A stretch of 64,000 nt of DNA, taken from Crossiella sp. SN42. Its GTDB lineage: Bacteria > Actinomycetota > Actinomycetes > Mycobacteriales > Pseudonocardiaceae. A model generated the notes under the pieces. That model made no database searches. It was not told where the DNA came from and saw nothing but the letters and a program-made list of their open reading frames with translations. Position numbers and translations under genes: made by a program. Of this stretch, positions 8,439 through 17,275 are shown one piece after another (position 1 is the stretch's first letter; each line of letters begins with the position of its first letter). The DNA lies in assembly GCF_023897065.1 (NCBI RefSeq), contig NZ_JAMHIV010000002.1, forward strand, positions 1 to 64,000. Reading direction: 5' to 3'.

Positions 8439-11400
8439 CTAGCACTCCGGGTCGCAGCAGGAGTTGCGGCGCATGGTGTGCGCGACCTCCAGCCAGTGCG
8501 CGTCGTCGGGCGCCGACTTGGTGAGCGCCTCGGCCTGGTTGGCGAAGGAGCCGACCAGGTCGTCAGCGGTGAACTGGATACCGCCGCGCAGCACCGAGGT
8601 GGTGCGGACCAGGGAGCTGAAGTCGGTGAACGGGTCACCGTCCACAATGGTCACATCGGCGACCTTGCCGACCTCAAGGGTGCCCAGGTCCTCGAACTGG
8701 CCGAACACCTTGGCCGGCAGCGAGGTCACCGTGCGCAGGGCCTGCGCCGGGGTGAACCCGTTGCGGTGCAAGGCTCGCAGCGCCAGGTGCAGGTGCAGGC
8801 CGACCGCCACCAGCGGCTGGTCAGTGCCCAGGGCGACCAGGCCGCCGCCGTCGAGGACCCGCTTGTACACGTCGACCTCGGTGGCCAGCGTGGTCAGCTG
8901 GGCCTGGCTGGGCGGCACCTTGGCCGCGGCCCGCGCGGCCGCGGCGTCCCACGGCGGCATCAGCGTGCCGACCCTGGGGTCCTCGGCCAGTGCGGCGTCC
9001 GCGCCGAGCAGCGGGGCCGCGGTGAACGGGGTGGCGATGAGGTGGAAGTTCGTCTTCGTGTAGATCTCGGTGAGGTCCTGGTAGGCGCGGCCGGAAGCGC
9101 TGGTCGCGTGGCCCCACTCCAGGCGCTGGGTGGCCTGCAGGTGCGTGGTCAGGTCCTGGTTGAGCTGCACGCCGGGTGAGCACAGGTGGCCGCCGCTGCG
9201 CACGCCGAGCCGCTCGTGCGCGAACCTGGCCGCCTCGGCCATGATCCAGCCGGGCGCGCGGACGTAGGTCTTGACGAAGTCCCAGTCCAGCGCGGCCGCC
9301 CGGTCCAGCGAGCGGCGCAGGCCCTCGCGGGTGCTGTGCGCGCGGCCCATGCTGTAGGCGACCCTGGCGCCGTCGAGCAACTCGCCGGTGGCGATCAGCC
9401 GCGGTCCGGCCAGCGCGCCCGCGTTGACCGCCTCCCTGATCCGGGCCTGCTCGTAGGCGAAACCGCCGAAGGAGACCGCGGTGGTGATGCCGTAGGCCAG
9501 CTGCAGCGCGGTCTGGCGGCCGCCGTAGGTGGACTGCCAGGGGTGGGTGTGCGCGTCCCACAGCCCGGGCAGCACGGTCTGCTTCGAGGCGTCGATCCGC
9601 CTGCCGACCGGCCTGCCGGGACGGTGCGGTTCGACCGCGGCGATCCGGCCGCCGCGCAGCACCAGGTCCACGTCCTGGCGCACCTCGTCACCGGTGCCCG
9701 CCCAGAACCTGCCCGCGTGCACCACGGTGTCCTCTGGTCGGGGCCGCCGGTAGTCCAGCGGCGCGCGGACCGTCCGCGGCGCGCCCCCGCCGGTCCCGAT
9801 CAGCCGCAGGCGGCCGTTGGAGAGGTAGAGCACGGTGCGGCCGTCACCGGCGAAGGACGGGTGGTCGGCGGCCTCGTCGGCGAGCTTGCGCGGCGGGCCG
9901 GAGGGGGTGCCGTCCGGGCCGATCGGCACCAGGTGCAGCGCGGACTCGATGATCACCGCGAAGTGCCTGCCGTCCGGGGACCAGACCGGGCCGGAGTCGT
10001 AGCGGTCGGCGATCGAGGTGTTCGGCGCGACCGGGTGCAGCCGGGACTTGCCCGAGCCTGCCTCGACCACCCTGATCAGGTTGTAGCCCTCGCGGAAGCG
10101 GCCGTTGAGCCGGTTGCGGTCGCAGAAGGCGAGGAACTTCCCGTCCGGCGACCAGCTCGGCCTGCCCGGGATGCCACCGCCGCCGAGCGGGCTGGCCAGC
10201 ACCTTCTCCGTGCCGGCCGCCAGGTCGCGCAGCACCAGGTTGCCGGACATGTCCAGCGCGGCCAGCCACTTGCCGTCCGGGGACAGCGCGGGGTGCACCC
10301 GGCCGCCGGTGGCCAGCACGGTCTCCGCGCCGGTGGCCAGCTCGCGGCGGCGGACGGTGTAGAGGCCGTCGCGGTCGTCGCTGAAGACGATGCTCTTGCC
10401 GTCGGCGGTCCAGGTCGGCGCGAGCAGGAACCGGGTCGGCTCGGCGCTGACCACCTTGCGCGGGCTGCCGCCGGAGCTGGGCACGGTCCACAGCGAGTTG
10501 AGCGCGGCGAAGACGACCTGCCTGCCGTCCGGGGACAGCGCGGGCAGATGCGGCGAGCGCACGTCGCGCACCCCGCCGCCGGTGAGGTCGTAGCGCTTGC
10601 CGCGGTAGCGCGGCCGGTCCACCGGCAGCATCGCGGTGAAGGCGATGGGCTCGGCGTTCGCGGGCGCGCCGGGGCGCAGCAGGGTGAACTTGCCGCTGAC
10701 GGTGAGCAGCAGTTGGTCCGCCGCCACCCAGCGCGGCGGCACCGGCTCCACGTCGCCGCCCACCGGCACCGGCTGACCGGCCACCACCAGCGTGCAGCCC
10801 GCGGCGGGCGCGGGAGTGGTGCGCAGGTAGGCCAGGCGGCCGTCCGGGGACAGCGCGGGGGCCAGCACCTGGGCGCCGCTGGTGTCGGTGTGCGCGACGG
10901 TGACCGGGCCGCTGCCGTCGGCGCGGATTTCGGCCACGGTGCGGGAGTCCAGCGCGGTGCCGGTGAAGGAGCCGCGCACGAACAGGATCCGGCCGCCGTC
11001 GGCGGAGAACGTCGGGTCGAAGTCCTCCCACGCCTTGTCCTGCAACGGGCCGTCCTGGCCGGGCTTGCCGGTGATCCGGGTCAGCTCGCCGGTGCGCACG
11101 TCCAGCACCCAGATCCGGTACGGGCTGCCGTTGACCGTGTGGCCTTCCCGCTCGGAGGCGAAGACGATCTTCGTGCCGTCCGGGGACCAGGCCGGGCCGC
11201 GGTCGTCCCACGGGCCGTCGGTGAGCTGGCGCAGGCCGGAGCCGTCCGCGCGCAGCAGCCACAGGTGGAAACCACCGCCGCGATAGGCGCAGACGACGAG
11301 CTGTTTGCCGTCCGGGCTGAACACCGGGCGGTTGGGTTCGAGGTCGGCCGGGGTGAGCGCCTTGGCTTTGCCGCCGCCGCGGGGAATGGCCCACAGCACG

Positions 11401-11633
11401 TTCTGCACCTCGGCGACCAGGCTGCCGTCGACTGGGCTCAGGGTGGCCGCGCCGTTGGTCGCCGCGGTGAAGGAAAGCGCTGTCCGACCAGCCTCTTCGG
11501 CGGCGGGCGCGGCGAGTGCCCCCGGTGCGGAACCGAGGGCTCCGGCGGTGCCAGCCGCGGCCGCGGTGAATGCGGCCGCCTGCAGGAACCGGCGTCGGGA
11601 CAAAGTCGAATCGCTGCTGTCCGATATCTCCAC
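8439..11633 (-). CDS. Tat-exported PD40 beta-propeller / amidohydrolase fusion
   Basis: A 1064-aa protein. The N-terminus has a twin-arginine signal (SRRRFLQAAAF, residues 12-22). Next are about 620 residues of TolB-like PD40 repeats (recurring LSPDGK / WSPDGK blades), then an amidohydrolase domain with the metal-binding DAHTHP near residue 693 and later conserved His (GGHLCSPG, EWGHATS) and Asp (GTDQPL) motifs. The fold predicts a secreted metal-dependent hydrolase, perhaps for cyclic amides or peptides, with the propeller gating or binding substrate. The tail ends CCDPEC, with three cysteines in six residues. GTG at 11633 is supported by a leaderless promoter just upstream. Confidence 0.85.
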   Translation of the reverse strand: MEISDSSDSTLSRRRFLQAAAFTAAAAGTAGALGSAPGALAAPAAEEAGRTALSFTAATNGAATLSPVDGSLVAEVQNVLWAIPRGGGKAKALTPADLEPNRPVFSPDGKQLVVCAYRGGGFHLWLLRADGSGLRQLTDGPWDDRGPAWSPDGTKIVFASEREGHTVNGSPYRIWVLDVRTGELTRITGKPGQDGPLQDKAWEDFDPTFSADGGRILFVRGSFTGTALDSRTVAEIRADGSGPVTVAHTDTSGAQVLAPALSPDGRLAYLRTTPAPAAGCTLVVAGQPVPVGGDVEPVPPRWVAADQLLLTVSGKFTLLRPGAPANAEPIAFTAMLPVDRPRYRGKRYDLTGGGVRDVRSPHLPALSPDGRQVVFAALNSLWTVPSSGGSPRKVVSAEPTRFLLAPTWTADGKSIVFSDDRDGLYTVRRRELATGAETVLATGGRVHPALSPDGKWLAALDMSGNLVLRDLAAGTEKVLASPLGGGGIPGRPSWSPDGKFLAFCDRNRLNGRFREGYNLIRVVEAGSGKSRLHPVAPNTSIADRYDSGPVWSPDGRHFAVIIESALHLVPIGPDGTPSGPPRKLADEAADHPSFAGDGRTVLYLSNGRLRLIGTGGGAPRTVRAPLDYRRPRPEDTVVHAGRFWAGTGDEVRQDVDLVLRGGRIAAVEPHRPGRPVGRRIDASKQTVLPGLWDAHTHPWQSTYGGRQTALQLAYGITTAVSFGGFAYEQARIREAVNAGALAGPRLIATGELLDGARVAYSMGRAHSTREGLRRSLDRAAALDWDFVKTYVRAPGWIMAEAARFAHERLGVRSGGHLCSPGVQLNQDLTTHLQATQRLEWGHATSASGRAYQDLTEIYTKTNFHLIATPFTAAPLLGADAALAEDPRVGTLMPPWDAAAARAAAKVPPSQAQLTTLATEVDVYKRVLDGGGLVALGTDQPLVAVGLHLHLALRALHRNGFTPAQALRTVTSLPAKVFGQFEDLGTLEVGKVADVTIVDGDPFTDFSSLVRTTSVLRGGIQFTADDLVGSFANQAEALTKSAPDDAHWLEVAHTMRRNSCCDPEC

Positions 11634-11639
11634 GCGTCG

Positions 11640-11667
11640 AGGCTACTCAGCAGCCCAGTCCCGACAA
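11640..11667 (-). promoter_or_regulatory. leaderless promoter of the PD40/amidohydrolase gene
   Basis: On the minus strand TTGTCG (11667-11662) and TAGCCT (11645-11640) are separated by 16 bases, and the GTG start follows six bases after the -10 box. No ribosome binding site is present. Confidence 0.5.
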
Positions 11668-11712
11668 GTGCGTTTTAGTTCAGCAAACAGTGCATTTCTG
11701 GGCTTTTCGGAT

Positions 11713-12315
11713 TTATTCCCAATCCCAGTGAAAACTGTGCCAGCCCGGCCGGGGTTCGGGCACCAGCAGCTCGACCAGGCCGGTGCGGTCGACCGCCACC
11801 GTGCGGACGGTTTCCGGGCAGGTGGCCGGGTCGGGCTGCCAGGTGTGCCGCACCCGCATGGGCAGCGCGTCCGGGTGGAAGGTCAGCCTGGCGCCCAGGG
11901 AGTGCACGCCCGCGCGCAGGTGGCCGCGGTAGCGGTGCGCGGTGCGGTGGCAGCCCGCGAACAGCCAGCGCCACTCCAGCACCTGCGCCTCGCCCCGGCG
12001 CAACGGCTGGTCCAGCACCAGTTCCGCGTAGGTGGCGCGGTGGTCGCGGTGCTGGCGGCCCAGCTCGCCGCCCAGCAGCGCCTCGAACTCCGGCTGGTGC
12101 CGCTCGCCTGCCGGGCCGCGGTGCCCGGTGACGTAGCTGCCCACCCCGTCCGCCTTGGCCAGCACGAACCGGTGGTGCGCGACCTCCCGCCACTCCCGGT
12201 GCTCGCCGACGGTGACGTCGACGTCCACGCTCACCATGCCGAGGCGGTCCGGATCCTCGGCGGCGAACGGGAACGGCGGTGCGTCCACTGTGGACGGTGG
12301 GGGGAACGACATCAC
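11713..12315 (-). CDS. paralogue of the two HTH regulators, lacking the HTH
   Basis: About 200 aa. It aligns end to end with the C-terminal domains of the next two genes upstream. Shared features are a Val-rich VSVDVDVTVG strand, a Y-V-T segment (VGSYVTGHRG), a LDQPLRRGE turn, LTFHPDALPMRVRHTW, and the closing Trp-rich tail GWHSFHWDWE. No helix-turn-helix is present. It is probably a stand-alone sensor or binding domain born by duplication. GTG at 12315 has GGAG eight bases upstream; ATG 12312 and GTG 12333 are alternatives. One palindrome copy (12283-12295) encodes STVD at its N-terminus. The function is unknown. Confidence 0.65.
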   Translation of the reverse strand: MMSFPPPSTVDAPPFPFAAEDPDRLGMVSVDVDVTVGEHREWREVAHHRFVLAKADGVGSYVTGHRGPAGERHQPEFEALLGGELGRQHRDHRATYAELVLDQPLRRGEAQVLEWRWLFAGCHRTAHRYRGHLRAGVHSLGARLTFHPDALPMRVRHTWQPDPATCPETVRTVAVDRTGLVELLVPEPRPGWHSFHWDWE

Positions 12316-12408
12316 TGCGGCGGCTCCGATCACGAGCGGCCCACGTAGGCGGCGGGACCGTCGCAGTTTAGGTCGCCGCAGCGGCGGAAAAGGTTGCTTC
12401 GAACGGAT

Positions 12409-13338
12409 TCACCCGTCCCACTCCCAGGCCAGTCCGTATATACCCGGCTCCGCATCGAGCACGGCGTGGTGCGCGCTACCGCTGGGACCTGGTGGCACGT
12501 CGGCGAGCAGGTCCCTGGTCCGGCCGCCGAGCCTGGTGCGGTAGCGGTGGCAGCGCACCGGCAGTTCTGCCGGGTCGAAGCGCACCCGCAGCAGCAGTTC
12601 GCGGATCTCGGCCCGGCAGCCGTACTGGAGGTAGCCGTCCCGCTGGCCGGGCGGGGGCAGCTGCACGGTCTCGATCGCGTAGGTCTCCCCGGCGCGCAGC
12701 ACGTGATCGAAGACGATCTCCACCGCGAACAGCCCCGACTCCGGGTCGTGGGTCTGCCTGCCGATCCGGCAGTCGCTGACCGGCCGGTAGGCGGGGCGGG
12801 CGCCGCCGGGCGGCACGGCCTGGAAGGCGAGGAACCGGTCCACCCCGTCCTCCAGCGCCACGAACACCTGCCGGACCCGGTGCTCGACCTCGCAGCGGTC
12901 GGCGTCCACCAGGCACAGCCAGTCGTGCTTGAGCTGCCGCAGCTGCGCGTTGGCCCGCCCGGTGTCCAGGTCGGGCAGCCGGACCGGCGAGGTCAGCTCC
13001 AGGCTCTGCTCGACCAGCGGCCTGCCGTGCGTCCGGTCCAGCCAGCGCCCGCGCGGCCGGCGCGGGCCGAGCAGGGCGAGCAGCGAGTCGGCGGGCAGTC
13101 CGGCCAGTTCCTCCACGGCGCGCACCGCGTTGAGCGACTCCTCGCGTTCCGGCCGCCGGTTGCCGCGCTGCCAGTAGCTCAGGCTGGAGGTGCTCACCGG
13201 CAGGCCGATGGCGTGCAGGCGGCGGCTGACGCCCTCGATGCCCAGTCCGCTGCGCCGGATGGCCAGCCGGAAGGCCAGGTGGAACGGTCCGGTGGACAGC
13301 GCCTGGTGCAGTGCGGCATCCGGCGGCGGCGTGCCCAT
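12409..13338 (-). CDS. XRE-like HTH protein with Trp-rich C-terminal domain
   Basis: A 309-aa protein. The N-terminal helix-turn-helix (about residues 15-60) contains GIEGVSRRLHAIGLPVSTSS followed by LSYWQRGNRRPER, like XRE regulators. The C-terminal domain resembles that of the neighbouring genes and ends YGLAWEWDG. Its ATG overlaps the stop of the upstream paralogue (TGATG), so the two are translationally coupled. Conserved SLSYW-RG-R-PER in both HTH copies shows they are close paralogues. The role is unknown; it is likely a regulator with a ligand- or protein-binding tail. Confidence 0.75.
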   Translation of the reverse strand: MGTPPPDAALHQALSTGPFHLAFRLAIRRSGLGIEGVSRRLHAIGLPVSTSSLSYWQRGNRRPEREESLNAVRAVEELAGLPADSLLALLGPRRPRGRWLDRTHGRPLVEQSLELTSPVRLPDLDTGRANAQLRQLKHDWLCLVDADRCEVEHRVRQVFVALEDGVDRFLAFQAVPPGGARPAYRPVSDCRIGRQTHDPESGLFAVEIVFDHVLRAGETYAIETVQLPPPGQRDGYLQYGCRAEIRELLLRVRFDPAELPVRCHRYRTRLGGRTRDLLADVPPGPSGSAHHAVLDAEPGIYGLAWEWDG

Positions 13339-14213
13339 CACACCCAGTCCCAGACCGCGCCGTGCCAGCCCGCGCCCGCGTCGGTGAGCAGGTAGTGCGT
13401 GCTGCCGCGCGCGCCGATCCGCAGCTCGGCCACCCGCTCCTCCGGCACCGCCAGGCTGGGCCGCCAGGTGCGGTGGCAGCGCGGCGGGATCGCGTCGGGG
13501 TGGAAGAACAGCCGGTAGCCCATGGTGCGGGCGCCCGCGCTGAGCACGGTGCGGCTGACGTTGCTGGTGCCCACGCCCAGCGGGAACTCCCAGGTCCACT
13601 GCAAGTGCAGGGTCTCGCCGGCGGGCAGCGGCCGGTCGAAGCGCAGCTCGGCGCTGTTGACCTGCCGGTCCAGGTCGCGCAGCTGCTCGCCGGTGGTGGC
13701 GCCGATGACCTCGCCGAGCACCGGCAGCTCCTCACCGGGCTCGGCGGCGTAGCGGGTGACGTAGCGGTCGATGCCGTCAGCGAGGGACATCAGCAGGCGG
13801 CGGTTGACCATGCGCACCTGCTGGCGGTCCGGGCCCAGGTGCAGGTCGGCCTCCACGCTGACCACGGCCAGCGCGTTGTTGGTCTCCGCGCGCAGCTCCG
13901 CGGTGGCCAGCTTCCACTCCAGCCGCTCCTCGAAGGAGCTGGACCGCATCGCCCACTCCTGCCCCAACGGGTGCGGCGCCTTGCCGAGCAGCCTGCGCAG
14001 CGACCCGTCGGGCAGCGCGAGGATGTCCTCCAGCGCCGCCACCGCGGCCAGTGAGGTGCGACGTTCCGGCCGGGTGCGGCCGCGGCGCCAGTAGCTCAGG
14101 CTGGCCAGGCTGACCGTGATCTTCCGGTCCATCAGCCTGCGCTGGATGTTCTCCAGGCTCAGGCCGCTGTGCTCGATCGCCAGGTGCAGCGTCTCGTGGA
14201 AGGTGGCGGTCAT
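13338..14213 (-). CDS. XRE-like HTH protein, paralogue of the downstream gene
   Basis: A 291-aa protein. The helix-turn-helix segment near residues 18-60 (LENIQRRLMDRKITVSLAS, then LSYWRRGRTRPERR) is followed by a linker and a beta-rich domain ending WHGAVWDWV. It leads a three-gene run of paralogues on the minus strand. Its stop overlaps the start of the next gene by one base. Both HTH genes may act as hetero-oligomers. It lies near thioredoxin reductase, but nothing shows what it controls. The start is ATG 14213. Confidence 0.75.
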   Translation of the reverse strand: MTATFHETLHLAIEHSGLSLENIQRRLMDRKITVSLASLSYWRRGRTRPERRTSLAAVAALEDILALPDGSLRRLLGKAPHPLGQEWAMRSSSFEERLEWKLATAELRAETNNALAVVSVEADLHLGPDRQQVRMVNRRLLMSLADGIDRYVTRYAAEPGEELPVLGEVIGATTGEQLRDLDRQVNSAELRFDRPLPAGETLHLQWTWEFPLGVGTSNVSRTVLSAGARTMGYRLFFHPDAIPPRCHRTWRPSLAVPEERVAELRIGARGSTHYLLTDAGAGWHGAVWDWV

Positions 14214-14276
14214 GGTGCCGACGAGAATCCAACATCAATGGCTTCGAAGCAAGGCTGACCAGGGGCTAAGTGAAAA

Positions 14277-15188
14277 TCAGCGTGCCAGCCACCGCTCGGC
14301 GTCCATCGCGGCCGCGCAGCCGGACCCGGCCGCGGTGATCGCCTGCCGGTAGGTGTGGTCGACCAGGTCGCCCGCGGCGAACACCCCGTCCAGGTTGGTC
14401 GCGGTGCCCGGCCCGCTCACCCGCACGTACCCGTCCACGTCCACCTCGACCTGCCCGCGCACCAGCGCCGACCGCGGCTCGTGCCCGATGGCGACGAAGA
14501 AGCCGGTCAGCGGCATGATCGACTCCTCGCCGGTGCCCGCGTCCTGGACCCGCACCCCGGTCACCGAGGTCTCCCCCAGCACCTCCAGCACCCTGGTGTC
14601 CAGCTGCCAGCGGATCTTCTCGTTGGCCCGCGCCCGCTCCAGCATGATCTTGGACGCCCGGAACTCCTGGCGCCGGTGGATGATCGTCACCGACCGGGCG
14701 AACCGGGTCAGGAAGGTGGCCTCCTCCATCGCCGAGTCGCCGCCGCCGACCACCGCGATGTCCTGGTCCCGGAAGAAGAACCCGTCGCAGGTCGCGCACG
14801 AGGACACCCCGCGCCCGAGCAGCCGCTGCTCACCGGGCACGTCGAGGTAGCGCGCGGCCGCGCCCATCGCCAGCACCACCGCCCTGGCCTGGTAGTCCCG
14901 CCCGTTCGCGGTGACGGTCTTGACCGGCCCGGCCAGGTCGACGGACTCCACGTCCTCGGCCCGCAGCTCCGCGCCGAAGCGCTCGGCCTGCGCGCGCATC
15001 TGCTCCATCAGGTCCGGCCCGAGGATGCCGTCCTTGAACCCGGGATAGTTCTCCACCTCGGTCGTGGTCATCAGCGCCCCGCCGTAGCTGACGCCCTCGA
15101 ACACCAGGGGCTGGAGCTGCGCCCGCGCGGCGTACACGGCGGCGGTGTACCCGGCCGGCCCGGAACCGACGATGATCAGATCTGCCAT
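14277..15188 (-). CDS. trxB: thioredoxin reductase
   Basis: A 303-aa flavoenzyme with the FAD-binding [16 protein letters not shown] at the N-terminus, the redox-active CATC near residue 131, the NADPH-binding [10 protein letters not shown] followed by HRR, and a C-terminal [19 protein letters not shown] motif. Length and motif order match standard low-molecular-weight TrxB, which passes electrons from NADPH to thioredoxin in the cytoplasm. ATG 15188 ([10 protein letters not shown]) matches the family start; upstream in-frame codons are not conserved. No thioredoxin gene is adjacent here, unlike the common trxB-trxA pair. Confidence 0.95.
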   Translation of the reverse strand: MADLIIVGSGPAGYTAAVYAARAQLQPLVFEGVSYGGALMTTTEVENYPGFKDGILGPDLMEQMRAQAERFGAELRAEDVESVDLAGPVKTVTANGRDYQARAVVLAMGAAARYLDVPGEQRLLGRGVSSCATCDGFFFRDQDIAVVGGGDSAMEEATFLTRFARSVTIIHRRQEFRASKIMLERARANEKIRWQLDTRVLEVLGETSVTGVRVQDAGTGEESIMPLTGFFVAIGHEPRSALVRGQVEVDVDGYVRVSGPGTATNLDGVFAAGDLVDHTYRQAITAAGSGCAAAMDAERWLAR

Positions 15189-15312
15189 ACCCCCAGATGC
15201 TCCGGCGCGCGGGGGCCGCCGCGCCCCGGCCGACCGGCTGGTGGGATTCACAGCCGTTCAGAGCCGTTCAGTTAGGGTCGGCACGCTGGAAGCCATTCGA
15301 GGAGGACACCCC

Positions 15313-15687
15313 ATGGGCAAGACCAAGCCCACCGTCACCGTGCCCGACGGCCCGTCGCCGGACTACCTGGACATCACCGACATCGAGATCGGTGACGGCC
15401 CGGAGGCCACCGTGGGCCAGGAGGTGACCGTGCACTACGTGGGCGTGTCGCACAGCACCGGCCAGCAGTTCGACGCCAGCTGGGACCGCGGCGACACCTT
15501 CTCCTTCCCCCTGGGCGCAGGCCGGGTCATCAAGGGCTGGGACATGGGCGTCAAGGGCATGAAGGTCGGCGGCCGCCGCCAGCTGGTGATCCCGGCGCAC
15601 CTGGGTTACGGCAACCGGGGCGCGGGCTCGGCGATCAAGCCGGGCGAGACGCTGATCTTCGTGGTGGACCTGGTCGCGGTGAGCTGA
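15313..15687 (+). CDS. FKBP-type peptidyl-prolyl cis-trans isomerase
   Basis: A 124-aa single-domain cytoplasmic FKBP without signal peptide. Family motifs are present: [52 protein letters not shown], and the closing [14 protein letters not shown]. These include the aromatic pocket residues (Tyr, Phe, Trp) that bind proline. It speeds Xaa-Pro isomerisation during folding. A strong GAGGAGGA site precedes the ATG. It is divergent from trxB and convergent with the AbiE genes, with a perfect palindrome terminator downstream. Confidence 0.95.
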   Translation: [124 protein letters not shown]

Positions 15688-15702
15688 CGCGGGTCACGGA
15701 CG

Positions 15703-15726
15703 GCCGGTCGGCGCGCGCCGACCGGC
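15703..15726. terminator. perfect 24-bp palindromic bidirectional terminator
   Basis: GCCGGTCGGCGC followed directly by its reverse complement, lying between the convergent FKBP stop (15687) and AbiEii stop (15728). Confidence 0.7.
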
Positions 15727-15727
15727 T

Positions 15728-16624
15728 TCACCGCCAGTGTCCGTCGGCGGCCAGCCAGCTCTTGCCGCCGGTCTGGCCGGCCAGGCACGGGTCGGCGAAG
15801 GCGGTCAGCCAGGCGATCACCTCGGCGAAACTGGCGGGCAGGTGCTCACCCAGGCGCTGTTTGCGTTGCCAGGCCAGCCAGCGGGGTTGTGCGAGCTCGG
15901 CGAAGCCGTCCAGCACCTCGCTGAGCACCACGAGATCCACCTTGCGGTGGGCGGCCACCGTGGTGAACGCGGTGCGCAGTTCGTCGCCGGAGACGTCGTG
16001 GCGCCGGCTCAGCAGGTAGACGTCGGCGAAGTCGCGCCACCGGGTGTTCGCGGTACCCCGCTGCACCGCCGTGGTGATCTTCTCCGCGTGCACCATCGCC
16101 AGCGGATATCCCATGATGGGCAAGGGGTCAGCCAGCAGGCGGGGCAACAGGACGGTCTGCGGTTCGGGCCAGACCGGATCGCCCACGTTGACATCAACGT
16201 GCAGACTCAGCCGTGCGGCGGCGAGGCGTCCGGTCATCGTGACCCGGACCCCGCTGTAGTCGTCCTCATCCCGGATGGTCTCCGCCGTCGCCGAGTCGAC
16301 GTCGAACTCCAGGCCGTCGTCGATCGGCAGGGCCGCGATCGACCGCACCAGCTCCAGCACAGCGGTGGTCTCGTTGGACATCCACCGGCCGAGGAGATCG
16401 ACGTCTCTGGTGGGGCGGCGGGTGTCGTAGGCCGCGAGCAGCACGCCGCCCTTGAGCACCAGCCGACCTGGCTCGGTCGAGCTGGTGAGCCGGGTCAGGA
16501 AGCCCTCCAGCGCGTAGAGCTGGTGCAGCTCATCGGTTGGCCGTCCGGCTTTGCGGGCCAGGTTCTGCAGGTCAAGGTAGGCACGGCCGGCTTTGGTGGA
16601 TCGCGTGGGGCGAACCGGAGTCAC
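15728..16624 (-). CDS. AbiEii-type nucleotidyltransferase toxin
   Basis: A 298-aa protein of the AbiEii/AbiGii family. The nucleotidyltransferase core is visible: LVLKGGVLLAAY followed by the metal-binding TRDVDLLGR, and further on MVHAEKITTAVQRG and RWRDFADVYLL. Members stop growth, with related enzymes adding nucleotides to tRNA or other targets, and are neutralised by AbiEi. The GTG start overlaps the antitoxin stop by four bases (GTGA), with GAGG seven bases upstream. The toxin is therefore made with its antitoxin. Such type IV systems often defend against phage. Confidence 0.88.
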   Translation of the reverse strand: MTPVRPTRSTKAGRAYLDLQNLARKAGRPTDELHQLYALEGFLTRLTSSTEPGRLVLKGGVLLAAYDTRRPTRDVDLLGRWMSNETTAVLELVRSIAALPIDDGLEFDVDSATAETIRDEDDYSGVRVTMTGRLAAARLSLHVDVNVGDPVWPEPQTVLLPRLLADPLPIMGYPLAMVHAEKITTAVQRGTANTRWRDFADVYLLSRRHDVSGDELRTAFTTVAAHRKVDLVVLSEVLDGFAELAQPRWLAWQRKQRLGEHLPASFAEVIAWLTAFADPCLAGQTGGKSWLAADGHWR

Positions 16625-17217
16625 AGAAGAACCTCGAGTGCGTGTCGCAGGGATCTCTCGGCACGGGGAAACGCGCTGGCCATACGCAGCAACGACGAAG
16701 GCTGACTGCCTGGTCGCCGGAGCCATCGCCGGAGCGCCTCGTTGCCTAACTCGGGTCCTTCCCACCTGCGCAGCCGGAAGGCGTCGACAACACACCGTTC
16801 CGCGTTGTAGATGCCGATGTGGTGCCGCTGGTCCAGCGCCAGGCGCTCCCGGCCGACCGCGAAGGTCTCCGGCGCGAACAGGTGCCAGGAGACCGGTGCC
16901 CGGACCTTGGGGCGGGTGTGGCCGCGGGGCACAGCGACATCGATCGTGGCCGGGATCTGGTCGGTCAGGCCGTGCCTGGCCAGCGCGCTCGACAGGCACA
17001 GCGTCGCCTCGGGCGCTCGCACGGCGATCTCCAGCAGGTCGGGATCCGTGAGCTGCCCGTCATCCGCCCAGCGGAACAGGCCCCAACCTATCGACTCGAT
17101 CGCTCCCGAGTCGCGCAGCGCGTACAGGCGCCGGTCCGACATCCCCCGGTCCCGGGCGTCGTTGTAGGTGAACGGCGAGGGAAGCGCCGTGTGCTCCTCC
17201 TCAGCCCCTATCTCCAC
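16621..17217 (-). CDS. AbiEi-type antitoxin / autorepressor
   Basis: A 198-aa protein. The N-terminal winged helix (YNDARDRGMSDRRLYALRDS, then GAIESIGWGLFRW) is the usual AbiEi DNA-binding domain, and the C-terminal half is the AbiEi antitoxin fold. It probably counters the downstream toxin and represses the operon. I chose GTG 17217 because a -10 box ends eight bases upstream, giving a leaderless message; the frame is also open to a GTG at 17235, inside the promoter. The toxin follows with a GTGA overlap. Confidence 0.85.
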   Translation of the reverse strand: MEIGAEEEHTALPSPFTYNDARDRGMSDRRLYALRDSGAIESIGWGLFRWADDGQLTDPDLLEIAVRAPEATLCLSSALARHGLTDQIPATIDVAVPRGHTRPKVRAPVSWHLFAPETFAVGRERLALDQRHHIGIYNAERCVVDAFRLRRWEGPELGNEALRRWLRRPGSQPSSLLRMASAFPRAERSLRHALEVLL

Positions 17218-17222
17218 GGAGA

Positions 17223-17259
17223 AAATCGTACACACGACGGGTACTTATGTGTACGATTT
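17223..17259 (-). promoter_or_regulatory. abiE promoter overlaid by a 12-bp inverted-repeat operator
   Basis: AAATCGTACACA (17223-17234) and its exact reverse complement TGTGTACGATTT (17248-17259) are 13 bases apart. On the minus strand the -10 hexamer TACGAT lies in the proximal half and a -35-like TACACA in the distal half, with a 17-base spacer. Each operator half thus covers one promoter hexamer. AbiEi proteins of known systems bind inverted repeats in their own promoters, so autorepression is the natural reading. Confidence 0.75.
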
Positions 17260-17275
17260 CCCCCGTTCGTGTGCC

